Assembly: GCA_022496185.1 (NCBI GenBank)
Contig: WTXG01000018.1
Location: forward strand, 186,001 to 250,000
Source of the DNA: Multifurca ochricompacta
Lineage: Eukaryota; Basidiomycota; Agaricomycetes; Russulales; Russulaceae
DNA length: 64,000 bases
Reading direction: 5' to 3'
Shown: piece after piece, positions 1 to 11,064 of the stretch
Position numbering within the stretch: the stretch's first letter is position 1
Layout: each line of letters begins with the position of its first letter
Made by a program: the position numbers and the translations under genes
Notes under the pieces: generated by a model
What the model was told of the DNA's origin: nothing
Database searches by the model: none
Seen by the model: only the letters and a program-made list of their open reading frames with translations

Positions 1-938
1 CATTGAAGAAACTGAGGCTGAAATGGCGAAGGCGAAGATCATGAAGCACGTCGACGCCCTACAGAGTATTCTTGGCAGTGCAAAGAAGCTCGTGAGTTGA
101 ATCATTAAATGATTTTGTGTACATTATGCATGATGCTTGACTATGTAATGACTGTTTGCAGTTTGAAGCAGGTGCTCGAATGACCCTCAATGCCATTCTC
201 TTGACCTTTGCCGACATCTCTCTTGACATGAAAGAAAAATACCCTGTAGCAATCTTCCCAAACATGCAAATTGCATCCAGCGATGGTGTGTTGGTGAAGA
301 ATCCTGTTAACCAGTTCGAAGTGTGGCTCACTGGCAATGTCGATTATGGGGTCTGCACCTATAAAGATGAGGCAAATCGCGGTATGACCTGTTTAATTAA
401 TTTCTTACACAATGTCACCTCGACAATCTTTCCCAGCTAGAGTTCTCGAAGCACCGCTGGGCGATCTTATGACGTACATTGAAAATTGTATCATCCTGGT
501 CGAAGCGAAGCGTGATAAGGAAATGTTCATTGATAGTATGCCGGAAGCTACTAGTCAGGCTATCGCTTTGAGTGAGGTAACCGGGTGCGTGTTCAATTTC
601 TTCGCCTTTGGCGTCACTGATTACCATGTACTTAGTATTAACACTGTTCGGTATTGTTTGTCCGATGGTACCAAATGGATGTTTCACGTGTACACCAGTG
701 ATGGCCAAGGAAACCGCGTCTCGTATGAAGGCCCCATAGTCACAATTGCACAGCCACACCTTGAGGTTGGCGAAGACTTCAAGAAAGATGTACGACGCGT
801 TGTGGAGTTATTGTATCATTGGGTATGTCTGGATCCAAATGCTGAATTGTAACAATAATTGACTTTTTTTCCATATATTCACAGCTAAGAACTGATGTTG
901 ATATAAAGGATGATCCCCTTTGCACACTGCGAGTTTGA
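1..938 (+). CDS. PD-(D/E)XK nuclease-like protein, copy A (5' end outside window)
   Basis: Seen: the gene is cut by the window start. Exons read about 1-91, 162-380, 437-822 and 882-938. The protein has a short helical start (HVDALQSILG), then GNVDYGVCTYKDE, an intron, and NCIILVEAKRDKEM followed by SQAIALSE, then CLSDGTKWMFHVYTS; it ends LRTDVDIKDDPLCTLRV. The D...ExK pair (VDYG, VEAKR) plus a downstream Q-helix is the usual signature of PD-(D/E)XK nuclease-fold domains, which are common in uncharacterised fungal proteins. Known: such domains cut DNA or serve as inactive folds. Inferred: nuclease fold, target unknown. The frame is open through all exons in view, so this copy looks intact. 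A second copy lies in direct orientation about 20 kb downstream (19924-21122). Confidence 0.6.
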
Positions 939-1671
939 GTTCCCATCTTTCTTAGGTATGCTCATAGTACTTATCAATGTCCTCATTTTTACAATAAACA
1001 ATCTCACCTCTAGAGTACTTGTCAAGGGACGAGGCCCTTTGTCGAGTCGGTATCGGGACGAATGTGAACTCACTCAATTAATTTCCATCAAGTATCACAG
1101 AGACGGCTTGCGACACGTCGGGTCCTATTGTTGCACTTGCGTTTCTGCCCAGTGGCCTTCCGACTACCACAGCAGGTGCACCAAAAGCGAGCAGTGATAA
1201 GTGAAAGGGTTTTTAACAACATGCCGTGTTCGTTCTTCAAACTTGACAATCAATCTGAACTGTTTATGTTCTCCTCACTCGAAATGATATGATTTTATCA
1301 ATTTGGAAGGACGTGTGGATGGTGTATGGTTCCTCAAGGGCAACTTTGTTGCTCGGGGATGACCCACATGTGGACTTCAGATTGAATTGAAGATGAGGAT
1401 GTCTTGTGTAGGGATGCCAGATATGCAGATGTGATCCAGGGCTACCCAACAATCCGCAAACGCAAACTCTTCACTTTCATGTGAGACAGAGACAAGCTTT
1501 GCAACTCCAACTTTGCCTTTCCAAGCTCTTATTATTTTTAATTTTTGCTTTCCTGGATGTCGTCGTCGCAAACAACCTTCTTCTCCACATAGCCATGGTT
1601 TCTGTCGCTTCGGACACACGTAAACTGTTTCTTCCTTCTCTTAAATAACATCATCACACGTAGTGCCATCG
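939..1671. other. Spacer without a supported gene
   Basis: Only short open frames without family resemblance occur here (for example 910-1197 plus and 1377-1619 minus). A small Cys-containing frame on the minus strand (1377-1619) was considered, but it has no start context or partner exons that convince. Confidence 0.4.
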
Positions 1672-2187
1672 CTAAGCACTTTCCTGAGCTATACCCCTTG
1701 TCACCAGAATTTCGGTAATCTCCACCGCACGATTGAATGCCTTCTTGTCATCCTCTGTCACAACAGCACCACCTTCAAACCCCCCACAACCCTGTGGTGC
1801 AGAATTCGCCCACGTGAATCCATCAGCGCCCTGCCAAAAGATGCCGATGTTCCTATTGTAGATATCTGCTGAGGGCACCGTCTCTGTGGGCAACTTGCGC
1901 AGGATGCCTTCCAGCTCTTGGATGAGCTTCGTGGTGTCATCGGAGATTGGAATGTTCTTGGAGTTCAACTTATTTTGCTGGACCTCCTTATCCAATGGAA
2001 ACTGGGATAACAGGAGAATGTGTGAGGTACCTGATGTCTTCAAGGAGAGGTCGTGTACGGCAGAAACGCGTGGTGGCGCGAAGCCACCAGCAATGCCTGC
2101 ACGCATGGATCAGAAAACAGTACCTGTGTGAGACGAACTCAACTTCATACCGTGTTGAATACGCAGTTCAAATGGTTCGGGTGACAT
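1672..2187 (-). CDS. Conserved fungal protein of unknown function
   Basis: I do not recognise a function. The main frame runs 2106-1672 and reads MRAGIAGGFAPPRVSAVHD, then IPISDDTTKLIQELEGILR and GIFWQGADGFTWANSAPQGC, ending near GIAQESA. The GIAGGFAPP opening recalls small hypothetical proteins of mushrooms (recollection, not checked). An upstream frame from an ATG at 2187 (MSPEPFELRIQHGMKLSSSH) would join it if 27 nt beginning GTACTG and ending GCAG were removed, which is very short for an intron; unspliced, this stretch contains a TGA. The start is therefore either 2187 or 2106. No membrane segment or signal peptide is seen; the size is about 145-165 residues. Confidence 0.45.
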
Positions 2188-2336
2188 TGGTGCGCGAGAG
2201 AAGTCAGGTAGAAGACAGCCAAGGCAGTTCGTCTCAACATTCTTTATTTGGTTCGTCTACACCGCGTTCAACTACGGCCCACGGCCCACCCAACAAAATA
2301 CCCGTCCCGCAATATATCTCGTACATACACCACAAT

Positions 2337-3747
2337 CTACAACTGATATTTTCGAACGACACCCCCATCGCCTGTTATGTATGCAAACCCTCCCGAGACG
2401 CGGAGGGCTCGAACAGCCTCAACGTTCCCGAATACCAGCTCGTTGATATGCAGCCCAGCGCGATTACCTTCCTTCATAAAATCTACAACATAAGGCAGTC
2501 CGTCTTCACTGCCAACCACAACGCGACTCCCAGGCGCGAATGATATACTCTCTATTTGTGCGCCGCCGCGTTTCCAGCGTTCACGAGTGGAACCGCCCCG
2601 GACGTCGTACAATGCAACCATACCGTCCACAGCCCCAAGGGCTATATCACGTCCGTCGGCTGACGCTGCAATCGCGCGAGCGGACGCTCCAGCTGCCCAC
2701 TTCTCCGCGAGCGTACCTGTGCGCCGGTCAAGCAAATGTACGTTGCCGTCCGCGAATGCCACCCATACAGTCCCATCTGCGTCTTCGGTGGAAGCTGCAA
2801 GTGCGACTGGGGGCTTGAGCGCCATCCATTTTGCCGTTGGCGTGCCCGTTCGGATGTCCCACATATGGAGCCAGCCGTCTGTACTGGCAGAAAGCAGGGA
2901 ATCGGTTAGCAGAGGGAGCAGTGCGGATACAGGGCGCGTATGCCTAAGGGACAGAAAGGGCGTAAGCAGGGGCGGTATGCCCAAAGTGGTAGGCAAAGGA
3001 GTAAGGTTTATGCAAAAATCAGAACCCGCGGAGGCAAGGAGTGGGTGTGAGGAAGTCCCGGACGATATCTCCAGGGCGTTGATAACAGATTTATGCAGCT
3101 TCGACGCGACAACGGGTTGTATAGTGTGCGTGCTTGGTACGGGATAGGAAGAGGAAGCTGAATCCGATGGAGGTGGAAGGTTGTAAACAGAGAGAGTCCC
3201 ATCGAGCAGTGTGGTTACAAGAAGCTCATTGGAGATGGCAAAAGCTGTAATTTGGCGTGGCTATTACAGAAGAGAGGCTCATGAGCGCGATTGCCCACGA
3301 TAGCTGGTTTCATCAGTAACGTCACGCAGCCTTACTTACATGTCTCTCATCCGAGTGCGACGGATCCGCATAAATCTCTGTTGGGGAGATAAAATCCACC
3401 GAATCGATTCCGAGCCCCAAACAACGGGCCGTGTATCTGAGCTAAGTCGAGCCCACGACAAGCCGAGTTTAGAACGAGAGAACAAAAGTTCTTGTGGGTT
3501 TATAAAACAAAATTCTAACCTGCGATGTGCGCCTGAGTTCGACACCTCCAGTTCCATTGAGCTCGACGCGATCACGATCTTGCTCATGAAGGGTTATGGT
3601 GACCTTTCCGTGGACGGAAGGTTCTCCCTCCTTGTAGAACGAGAGCCAAATGTTCTCTGAGGGAATAAGACCAGCATGAACCTCGGAAAGCACAGTGGTG
3701 AAGTCATCTTGGATAGTCGCCGTAGGCAGCGTCACTGGTGAAGGCAT
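2337..3747 (-). CDS. WD40-repeat protein
   Basis: Three exons: 3747-3520, 3375-3340 and 3261-2337, all joined in phase 0 with GT-AG introns. The start MPSPVTLPTATIQDDF is preferred over an upstream GTG. After a non-repeat N-terminus come beta-propeller blades with recognisable WD ends: LLVTTLLDGTLSVYN, SASTDGWLHMWDIRTG, AFADGNVHLLDRRTG, ALGAVDGMVALYDVRGG, and a last blade with VVGSEDGLPYVVDF; it ends GGVVRKYQL. About 395 residues. WD40 propellers are protein-docking scaffolds; the partner cannot be told from sequence. The small middle exon encodes IYADPSHSDERH and makes the frame continuous. It could be a nuclear transport, checkpoint or peroxin-type propeller; none is distinctive. Confidence 0.75.
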
Positions 3748-4468
3748 GGCAGATGAGGACACTAAGGGAACCACAGTCGGCCATTAGTTGCACCTAAGCC
3801 GATACAACAACAACAACAACAACATTGCTCATCGGATATCGTCCAAACGACCGTATACCATGCGCCATCGTTATGTGGGCGTGACCAACACCCTTTTCAC
3901 CTAGTAGTAAACTGCCTGCGGGCTGCTGAGATTCCTGGTGTGCTAATCTAATAAAAAGCATCTGGTTCTGGTACGACGAGGATCGGTGCATAGTTTGGCA
4001 ACAAATTTGTTACGCCATCCTGGAATGGCTTTTGAATTAAACAAATCAATATTTGGGACCATATCCCTTCATTCAGATCCACTTATAGCCTTTTCTCTCA
4101 CTTCTGATCTTTTTTTTTTTTGTCTCAGGACGAGCAACCATGAATAATTACTGGCAACAGGTATTTTGCGTCTCAAAGTCGAGATGGATAGTCCATGGAG
4201 GCTTCAATTATTCTCTCAGCGTCTGAGATCGAGCGTTGTCGAAATGTGCGTGTGCCAAGCCAAGCAATCAAACGTGAGCAGGAGACCGCTGGTATACTCA
4301 GTCGGAGCCCCACAAAATCATTCATGTCATGTCATTCCACCAGTAATGGCACCCGCCTTGTAACATCAGACACAAATCAGAACGACATTAAGTGCAATAG
4401 TGCATAAATTAGGTGTGTACTTCTCACTTCACTAGAAACATGTAGACGCGACAGCCCTTTATCTTCAT
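3748..4468. other. Spacer with an (ACA)n tract
   Basis: No gene supported. It holds a perfect trinucleotide run (ACA)n at about 3804-3823, just upstream of the WD40 gene start, and a T-run at 4110-4120. The remaining short open frames (4166-4407) show no family likeness. Confidence 0.4.
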
Positions 4469-4909
4469 CTACCAGCCGAAGAGTCGAGAAAACACGAGCT
4501 TCGAAAGCCACATTCCAAGTAAAAACGAAAGGACGTAGATCACAATCCGTATTATTCGCGCAGTGCCTGGGGAAATTGAGCGGGCCAAGCGCTCAGCAGA
4601 GGAAGTAAAGCCGGATGCAACGGAACTGAAAGTATTGGTCTGATTGTACCAAAGAGGTCAGCCACAGATAAAAGAATATAAATTACAACGCACTGTTTCT
4701 TCGAGAACCAAATTCTGGCGTTCCGCATCGTCGTAGATGTCGCTGGTAACCTATAGCGTCCAAATGAAAGGGTTAACAACAGTGGACCCAACGAAGCTAA
4801 CCCAAATTTCACTCACTCCACGGAGTGTGCGAATCTTGGAATGAAGTTCGTCAAGTCGTTGGTCATTTTGGGCTTCGTAAGTTTCCTCCTGGGATCGCGA
4901 ACTCGACAT
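4469..4909 (-). CDS. Bet1/Sft1-family SNARE (Qc-type), Golgi traffic
   Basis: Three exons, 4909-4817, 4750-4694 and 4639-4469, all phase 0. The protein of about 105 residues starts MSSSRSQEETYEAQNDQRL and continues with the SNARE heptads DELHSKIRTLRGVTSDIYDD and AERQNLVLEETTNTFSSV, then a short linker and a C-terminal membrane anchor IRIVIYVLSFLLGMWLSKL followed by VFSRLFGW. The layout (SNARE helix plus one tail anchor, no N-terminal domain) and length fit Sft1 or Bet1, which act in ER-Golgi or intra-Golgi fusion. Which of the two cannot be settled by eye. Two R-SNAREs occur later in the window, but nothing suggests they are co-regulated. Confidence 0.85.
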
Positions 4910-5158
4910 GGTGGTTGATTGTAACGATGGACTTTGGTCTCAGCCTAAGCGAAGAAGGCTCAGTAGCTTTAGGGTTAGGGATAGTGCTACTTCAAACCTT
5001 GGGTTGAGGTTAGGGTCAATTGGTGCTTAGCCTAGTGACGACGATGTGATTGATTCTTATTATCTTATTATCCTATTCTTATTTATTTACAGTTCGAGCC
5101 AGAAATACATATAGTTCGAAAGATTTGCATATGTTGCATATACGGTTTCTCCAAGGTG

Positions 5159-7865
5159 TCAGCGCAAGCTACTCGAACGTGCACGAGGCTCAATTATGGC
5201 CGGTGGGGGGTTCAATTCATCTCCACCGCTAACGTAGTATGCCGAAATATAATCGAATTCATCTTCCTGATTCTGATCTGGTGGCAGTGGTGGAGCCAAT
5301 TCATGTGCTTGCGCACTGGGCAATGATGATGTCGAACCAAAGGCACCGTCAAGGCGGGGTGCGTATGGAGAACCCCGCGGGTCCCGTCTCTTTACTGGCA
5401 ATGGGTTTATGTCGGGAGAGCCAATAAGGGTCTCCGACTTGCGTGGCGTGGGTCGCCGAAAAGCCGCAGCCGATATAGTGCGGGTCCCAGGAGGAGGGAG
5501 GGGCGATGCCTTCGCTTGAGTAGGTGACACTCCAGGTGGCAGCGGAAGTGTGCGCTGCGAAATGTTTGGGCTAGGGGTGGTCAGAAGCTCAGGTGGGGGT
5601 CGGAATGATGAATTACTGATGCTGGATAGTGAAGGCGAGGATGATTTCGGAAGCGCAATGCTCGGTGGTGGAAGAGGTGGTTGCTGTGTTGGCGAGGAAG
5701 GGACCGAGGTCACGAGTGGTGATGGGGAGACACTGACGGGGGAGAGTTGCTCCGCGGAACTTCGAGATGCTGTCGGCGATTCTGGTGCGCGATTGCGCCC
5801 ACGCGTGAATGGTGATGAGGGGTGCGTAATTGAGTCACTGGACCGAGGTGATTGATGTGTTACTGGCGGGATGGAGAGCGGTGCAGGAGCCAAAGGTTTG
5901 GGAGACGGAGTTCTTGGCAAGATGACAGGTGGACTGTACATAAAGGCGTCCAGCTCGCGCGAGACTTCGCGGGCAGCAGCAGCGTTCAACGCCTGCTCGT
6001 CCTGCGGCTCCTCTTTGGCGGAAGGTGGCGTTGGTATACGGTCTTGTGACACTGTGGCTTGGGGCGATGCGGACGATTCACCTTCTCCTTGGTTCAATGC
6101 GGACGATTCTTGCACAGGATCAACGACTCGTTCATGATCAGTGGATGCGGGTTCGCGTTCATTTGGTTGCTCGAGAGATATAGTTGCGCGATTGAAGTGT
6201 GACCACGGACGTGGCATAGGAATGGGGCGTGAGCCAAAGCGTATCCTCCTTTCGCTTTGAGGTGTTTCAACGTAGGGCAACTGGCTGTCTTCTTCCGCCT
6301 CGCCTGCATTTGACGGGGCATGAGAAGGTCCCGAGTCGTATGCCCCGGAATTATGGCTCTCGTAAAGGCTGGCTCGTGGCATGGCTGGGGGCGCTGCACC
6401 AGGCGGGGCCCCCAGGGGCGGTGCATGAACCCCTTCCACGGCCTCGTACTGTGGTACAGGGTCGTCGGGATCTCCTTTCGAAAGTGCCTGCTCGACCTCT
6501 TCGGTGAAAGTGGACTTTAAACTTTCTTGGGGCTCTGAAATTGCTGGGGCTAAAGAGCTTTGACGTTTGCCTTTAACTGGGAATGTTGCGAAACGGCCAC
6601 CAGGAGGGGCAGGAGATCCGATTTGTTGCGACAATGTTGGTAAATCGTCTCTCAACGATGAGTTGGAAGGCAGGGAAGGTGGGTTCGGTGGTGCATGGAA
6701 AGTCTGAGAGCGAGGCACGTCTGACTGGGGTAGCAGGGTACCAAGTTCATCCGTCTGAAAGGTTGCCTGTGAGTTAGCATAGCTACTCTGTTCGGCCAGC
6801 GAAGTCGTTCTGGAAGCATGGTACTGTAAGGGTCCATCACTATCAATGGGTGGCACACCGTAGTTATCGTTCATTCCAGATGTCGTGTCGTGTGAGGTCG
6901 CTATGATAAGATTAGGGCTACTATTCTGATGGATGGCCACTTGAGGCACACGGCCAGATGGAGCGGATGCATCAAATTGAACCTCGCCAAGCGCGCGTAG
7001 CCCTTCTGCTACGTACGTCTCGGTACGAGCTTGGCCGACGTAGAATTGGCGGGCAGAGCCCGGTTCAGTCTCCACCTGCGGAAGCTCGGACATGATAAGC
7101 TTGCCCGTCTCAGCGATGATCTGAGCGTGCGAATTAGAAGCCGAACGTATATGAGCGGGTAAAACGCACGAGGCCTTTCTGACAGTATTCCTGCAACCCG
7201 CCAAACTTGAGTGTCATCCATGCCTTGGTCGCGGTGCGCTTCAAATCCCCTAACTTCGCCTCTTCTGTCATAATTTCTGAATCGAGGTCGCGGATCTCCT
7301 CTCTTAATCGCAGGAGCAGATCTGACTGCGCTGGTGTATTCTTATGTCCCGGGTCCATTTTACTGAGTTTACGTTCGGCAGAATCAGCCTTCGAAGCCAC
7401 ATTTTTGCGGCGATGCCTAAGTGTATCGAATTTCTCTTCTTGAGAACGAACCGCTTTCATGTGCTCGCGAATCGTTTGCTCGTGCGCAGCGAACTGGGTA
7501 AGAGATGACGAGAATTCCAGGAGGATTTTGGTAGACCCGTCAAGAGTGTCCTGAGAGATGCTCCAGAAAACGACTGAGCACCTTAGAAAGGGTACCTACC
7601 GATAAATCATCCCCTTCGCAAAGACCCCAATTACGCAGAGCTTCTGATGCACGCGCAATATCTACGCTAAGCCTTGCGAGCCTTTCAGATGTGAAGTTAG
7701 AAAGAGCGAGCGAACGAAAAATGCAGTAAAATATCGAGCTTCTCACGATGTGACTACGGCCTTTTCTGCAATGATGAGGTCCTGAAGTGGACGTAGATCT
7801 TTGTTTCCCGCCAAAGCGGGTATAGTGGAATTATGAGCAATTTTGCTGCTGCAGACTTGAACATT
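5159..7865 (-). CDS. PIL1: Eisosome BAR-domain protein (Pil1/Lsp1 type) with long Pro/Ser tail
   Basis: The N-terminal third is a Pil1 BAR domain: KIAHNSTIPALAGNKDLRPL, LARLSVDIARASEALRNWG, EGDDLS, then LEFSSSLTQFAAHEQTIREH, MKAVRSQEEKFDTLRHRR, VASKADSAERKLSKMDPGHK and EIMTEEAKLGDLKRTATKAW, ending at GKLIMSELPQVETEPGSA. Such proteins form the curved coat of plasma-membrane furrows (MCC/eisosomes). A tail of about 650 residues follows, rich in P, S and T, with no known domain. Introns split the BAR part (donors at about 7743, 7602 and 7152). The expected start MFKSAAAK (ATG at 7865) is present, but the next codons are one base out of frame with KIAHNST (4 A where 5 are needed, plus-strand T-run 7842-7845). 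The rest is intact. Confidence 0.85.
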
Positions 7866-7925
7866 GCAGAAGGGAATGGAGGAGAGAGGAGATGAAGAGT
7901 GCACAGCTCAGCTTACAAGGCGATG

Positions 7926-7961
7926 GCAATGGTCGCAATGGTCGCAATGGTCGCAATGGTC
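7926..7961. repeat. Four perfect tandem copies of a 9-bp unit
   Basis: The unit GCAATGGTC is repeated four times without a mismatch. It lies between the PIL1 start and the 3' end of the peroxiredoxin gene, so probably in PIL1 promoter or 5' UTR. No protein role is likely. Confidence 0.9.
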
Positions 7962-8058
7962 TTCTCTGCGCACCGGTCCGTGACAGTTATCTACTTATCT
8001 ACTACTACCAATCTACCCTTCCATCTTTCATCTTTCATCTTCCTTCTCCCACTTTTAC

Positions 8059-8848
8059 TTACAGCGCCGACTTTGTATTAAATGACTTGACAAATTCCAG
8101 GGCGAGGGTGGGACTTTTAAATTGATTTGCTTCAGTTATCCCATGCGTGCTCCGGCGACATACCTATCAGTAGGGGACACAGGGAGCTTCTTTTCGACAA
8201 GTTTCCCGCCCTTCGCAAAAATGAAATGTCCACGCTTTGTCCTACCTGCCGAGTCCTTAGCACCGAGTGCAGAGATGAGAACACGATTCGGATCAGACAG
8301 AAGCGGGTACGGAAACTCCTTCTACACATGGAAGGTTATGGCCTCACATGAACTATATTGCATTGTGGGCACATACCTTGAGCTGCCACCTCTTCTGATC
8401 TTCGGGTTGGTCGTGGCTGAGACAGTATACAATAAAATTGTGCTCCGTGAAATTAGGGTAGATATCGCGGAAACCGCACGCCTGCGTAGTACAACCCGCT
8501 GTGAACCATGATCAGTCAGTGCATAACCTGAGTCCTATAAGTAATGCACGTACGGGTGTCGGCCTTGGGGATAGTGAAAAGGATAGCACCCTTTTCTTCG
8601 GAGAGTTTAGCTACATCAACATCTTGACCTTGTTCGTTCTTCAGGATGTATGAAGGAAGGCTCTCTCCAATGTCAATCGGTGCAAGTATGGGAACTTCTG
8701 CAGGAGAAGACTCTGGGACCTAGTAGAGTTATTTATTATATAAATTGTTAAATGGGACGTAACAGTAGACAATAGCCCCACGCACAGCGTCAGTTGTAGC
8801 CGCAGCAGCATTCGCAGCGAGACGTGCAGACCGCCTTGGTTCAGACAT
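8059..8848 (-). CDS. Peroxiredoxin of the BCP/PrxQ type (nuclear thiol peroxidase, Dot5-like)
   Basis: The protein starts MSEPRRSARLAANAAAATTD, a short basic lead. After an intron comes VPILAPIDIGESLPSYILKN, then KGAILFTIPKADT, and across the next intron PGCTTQACGFRDIYPNF, the peroxidatic-cysteine loop with the second Cys five residues on, as in PrxQ/BCP enzymes. IVYCLSHDQPEDQKRWQLK, FPYPLLSDPNRVLISALGAK and GHFIFAKGGKLVEKK follow, and the last exon gives DSPTLALEFVKSFNTKSAL. These enzymes reduce hydroperoxides with thioredoxin; fungal Dot5-type members are nuclear. Nuclear location is inferred from the basic N-terminus, which resembles that of the neighbouring gene. About 210 residues; all motifs present. 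Confidence 0.88.
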
Positions 8849-9235
8849 GATGGCAAGACCAAAGAGTCACCTTTCCACAATGTTAATCTTAATCATTTCA
8901 TCTCATCTCATAGTAGATGACGTGCTCAAGATGCTCATACCCACATGTACATCGTCGGACCGGTCGGGTTCAAAAAATCGGATCAAATCAAACCAGCCTT
9001 GAGAATGAAGGCTAGGGAGGGGGGTGAACAAGTACAAAAGCTAGCAAACATTGCACAATGGAAACCCAGTAGAGCTGTAGATAGTACAACACAGCACAAA
9101 TAGCGGCGGACAAATAATGCAACAAGCACGAGTTCCGTTCCAGGACAGGGTGAGGATCCTGCAATGTTATAGATATTTCAGTCCATCAACAAGTAGTAGC
9201 GTCGGGGTCCAGTGGTATTCAAGACATAGAAAAGA
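8849..9235. other. Spacer, no gene seen
   Basis: Between the peroxiredoxin start and the stop of the KPASK-repeat gene. It should hold the peroxiredoxin promoter and the 3' UTR of the neighbour. No open frame of note. Confidence 0.5.
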
Positions 9236-10061
9236 TTAGGCGGCCTGTGAAATGGATTTAAGAAAGAGAAAAACAACCACTGGTCAGTGAGGTGGACTTA
9301 CCTCGGCTGCTGATGCTACTGCTGCCGTTTCCGCCACCGCTGCCTCCTCAGCCTCTGGCTCTTCTGCAATTGCTGCCTCAGCCGAAGCTATAAGATCGGT
9401 TTTTTTCTCAGCCTCGGCCTATATAAGAAGGAGATTATCATTAGATAGGTAGAAGTGATGATGGATCCATGGCTCAGACCTTCGATGCGGGCTTACGGCT
9501 CCCAGCGCGAGATGCTGGTTTCGCTCCACCTTTAGAAGCAGGCTTTGCAGACCCGGTTTGCGATTGAACCTTCGGTGAAGGTTTTCCCACAGCATCCGTA
9601 ACAACAACTTTGGATGTTGGCTTTACTGAGATTTCGGTGGCTGCCACCTTGGACGCAGGTTTCATGGCAATTTTGGACGAGGGCTTGGCTGCAACCTTAG
9701 AAGCTGGTTTGGATGCCGCTTGAGAATCAGGTTTGGCCTGAATATGAGATTAGCCCGGGGATTGAGCCGAATTACAGAAGCACACCTTTTTAGCGGGTGG
9801 TGGAGCATCCTCTCCATTCACAGCAGGCGATGTATCCTCAGCAGCCTTCTCATCCGCAGTGCGCTTCTTACCACGGGATACTGACTTCGGTTTCTCTTTG
9901 TGACCAGAATCGTCCTGTTCCTCACTAGGCTTGGCTTTTCTCGAGCGAGGTTTGACGGGGGTCTTCTTCGGTGGGGGTTCCGGCTTAGCCTGGTCCTTGA
10001 TGCGGGAAGAGCGACGGGGCTCGGCAGAATCTGTATTAGCAGCACCTCCCTTGCGAGCCAT
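9236..10061 (-). CDS. Basic, Lys/Ala/Pro-rich nuclear protein with KPASK repeats
   Basis: Starts MARKGGAANTDSAEPRRSSR and reads as an unstructured chromatin-type protein. Basic clusters KTPVKPRSRKAKPSE, KSVSRGKKRTADEKA and PPPAKKAKPD look like nuclear signals. Then come about seven imperfect repeats of K-P-[AST]-S-K-[VIG] (KPASKVAAKPSSK, KPASKVAATE, KPTSKVVV, KPSPKVQ, KPASKGGAKPAS, RKPASK). An acidic Ala/Glu tail follows (AEEPEAEEAAVAETAAVAS), and a last mini-exon of 9 nt (9236-9244) encodes only AA and the stop. No globular domain. Fungal genomes contain many such HMGN-like or linker-like proteins; DNA or chromatin binding is inferred, not shown. Confidence 0.7.
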
Positions 10062-11064
10062 GCAGAGTTGCGTGCAAAATGAAGAGTAAAAAAGGTGTCG
10101 GTTTTTGGTTTTGGTTAGAAAGAGAGGTAAAGTGAGGAATCTTTCCAGTTTCCAGTGTTTACCGTTCACTTGCAAGGCACTTAACTGACCACGATCAACA
10201 GACTCATATCACATGACCTCTCTCTCTTTGTCACGCGATCAAATTATCTAATCAAATGCCTCTCCTTTCGAGTGTCAACAAAAAAAGGAATAGTTCGATC
10301 TCATCATTCTCTCATCCCTGCTTCCTGAAGGCATAGCTTTATTGAAAGCTTGGATAATATGCGTCCTATTTCGATAGAATATATCAAGGCGGTGCAAAGA
10401 TATCGCAGCGGAGAACAGCCTTCTCTGGGATACGAATATTCCCAACTACTCCGCTCGCTCAAACCTGAACGGCAAACCTTTCCAGAGACGCCAGAGAGGC
10501 GAAATAACATGGAGTTCTTGAGCGAAGCGCTCACCTTCGGGGTTTTATTTCGAGTAGTTCAACTTAATGATTCACACAGGAGCTTCAAGTCTTTGGCGGT
10601 ACCGGTCTTTCATCATCTTGCTCTTAATGACGGGCGCTGTCTCGTAAACTTAGCGTCTGCGGACTCGGAGTCATCTGATTACAATCAACTCGCACGCAGT
10701 GCAACTATTGACTCTGTCTAGAGGACAGATAGTTCTCAGCGCTGTACAGCCTACACTAAGCTACTAATCCTCGTCTCTACCGCTGGTTTGCTTCAGCCGG
10801 TCTTATGTAGCTGGTGGAGACTAGTATAGTTAGTCTTATATGGAGTCGGAAGCCCCCCATGCCCGCCCTATGTTACGACGGGGAGTAAGTCACATTGGGT
10901 CACTCTTTCTGGTCCCTCTTACACCGGTGTTAGGCGGTATATTCTGCAACTACCGGTTCTGATGCAACCATGACTTGGAAAAAATAGCTTTCGTAGCACT
11001 CTGCGGGTCCTCTGGTCATACGCATAAATGGCTACACTTGCTTTGTGGTAACTGGACTTATACC
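10062..11064. other. Spacer with one weak open frame
   Basis: Separates two divergent genes. A plus frame at 10350-10721 (opening MDNMRPISIEYIKAVQRYRS) is open for 123 codons, but it matches nothing I recognise and has no supporting exons. I leave it as a possible small gene only. The rest shows nothing beyond ordinary intergenic sequence. Confidence 0.3.

Noticed and set aside
4970..5010. TTAGGG-like words near GGGTTAGGGATAG
   Set aside because: Only one or two units, no array; not a telomere.
10350..10721. Small gene of 123 codons
   Set aside because: No recognisable family, weak start context, no supporting exons; kept only as a note in the spacer entry.
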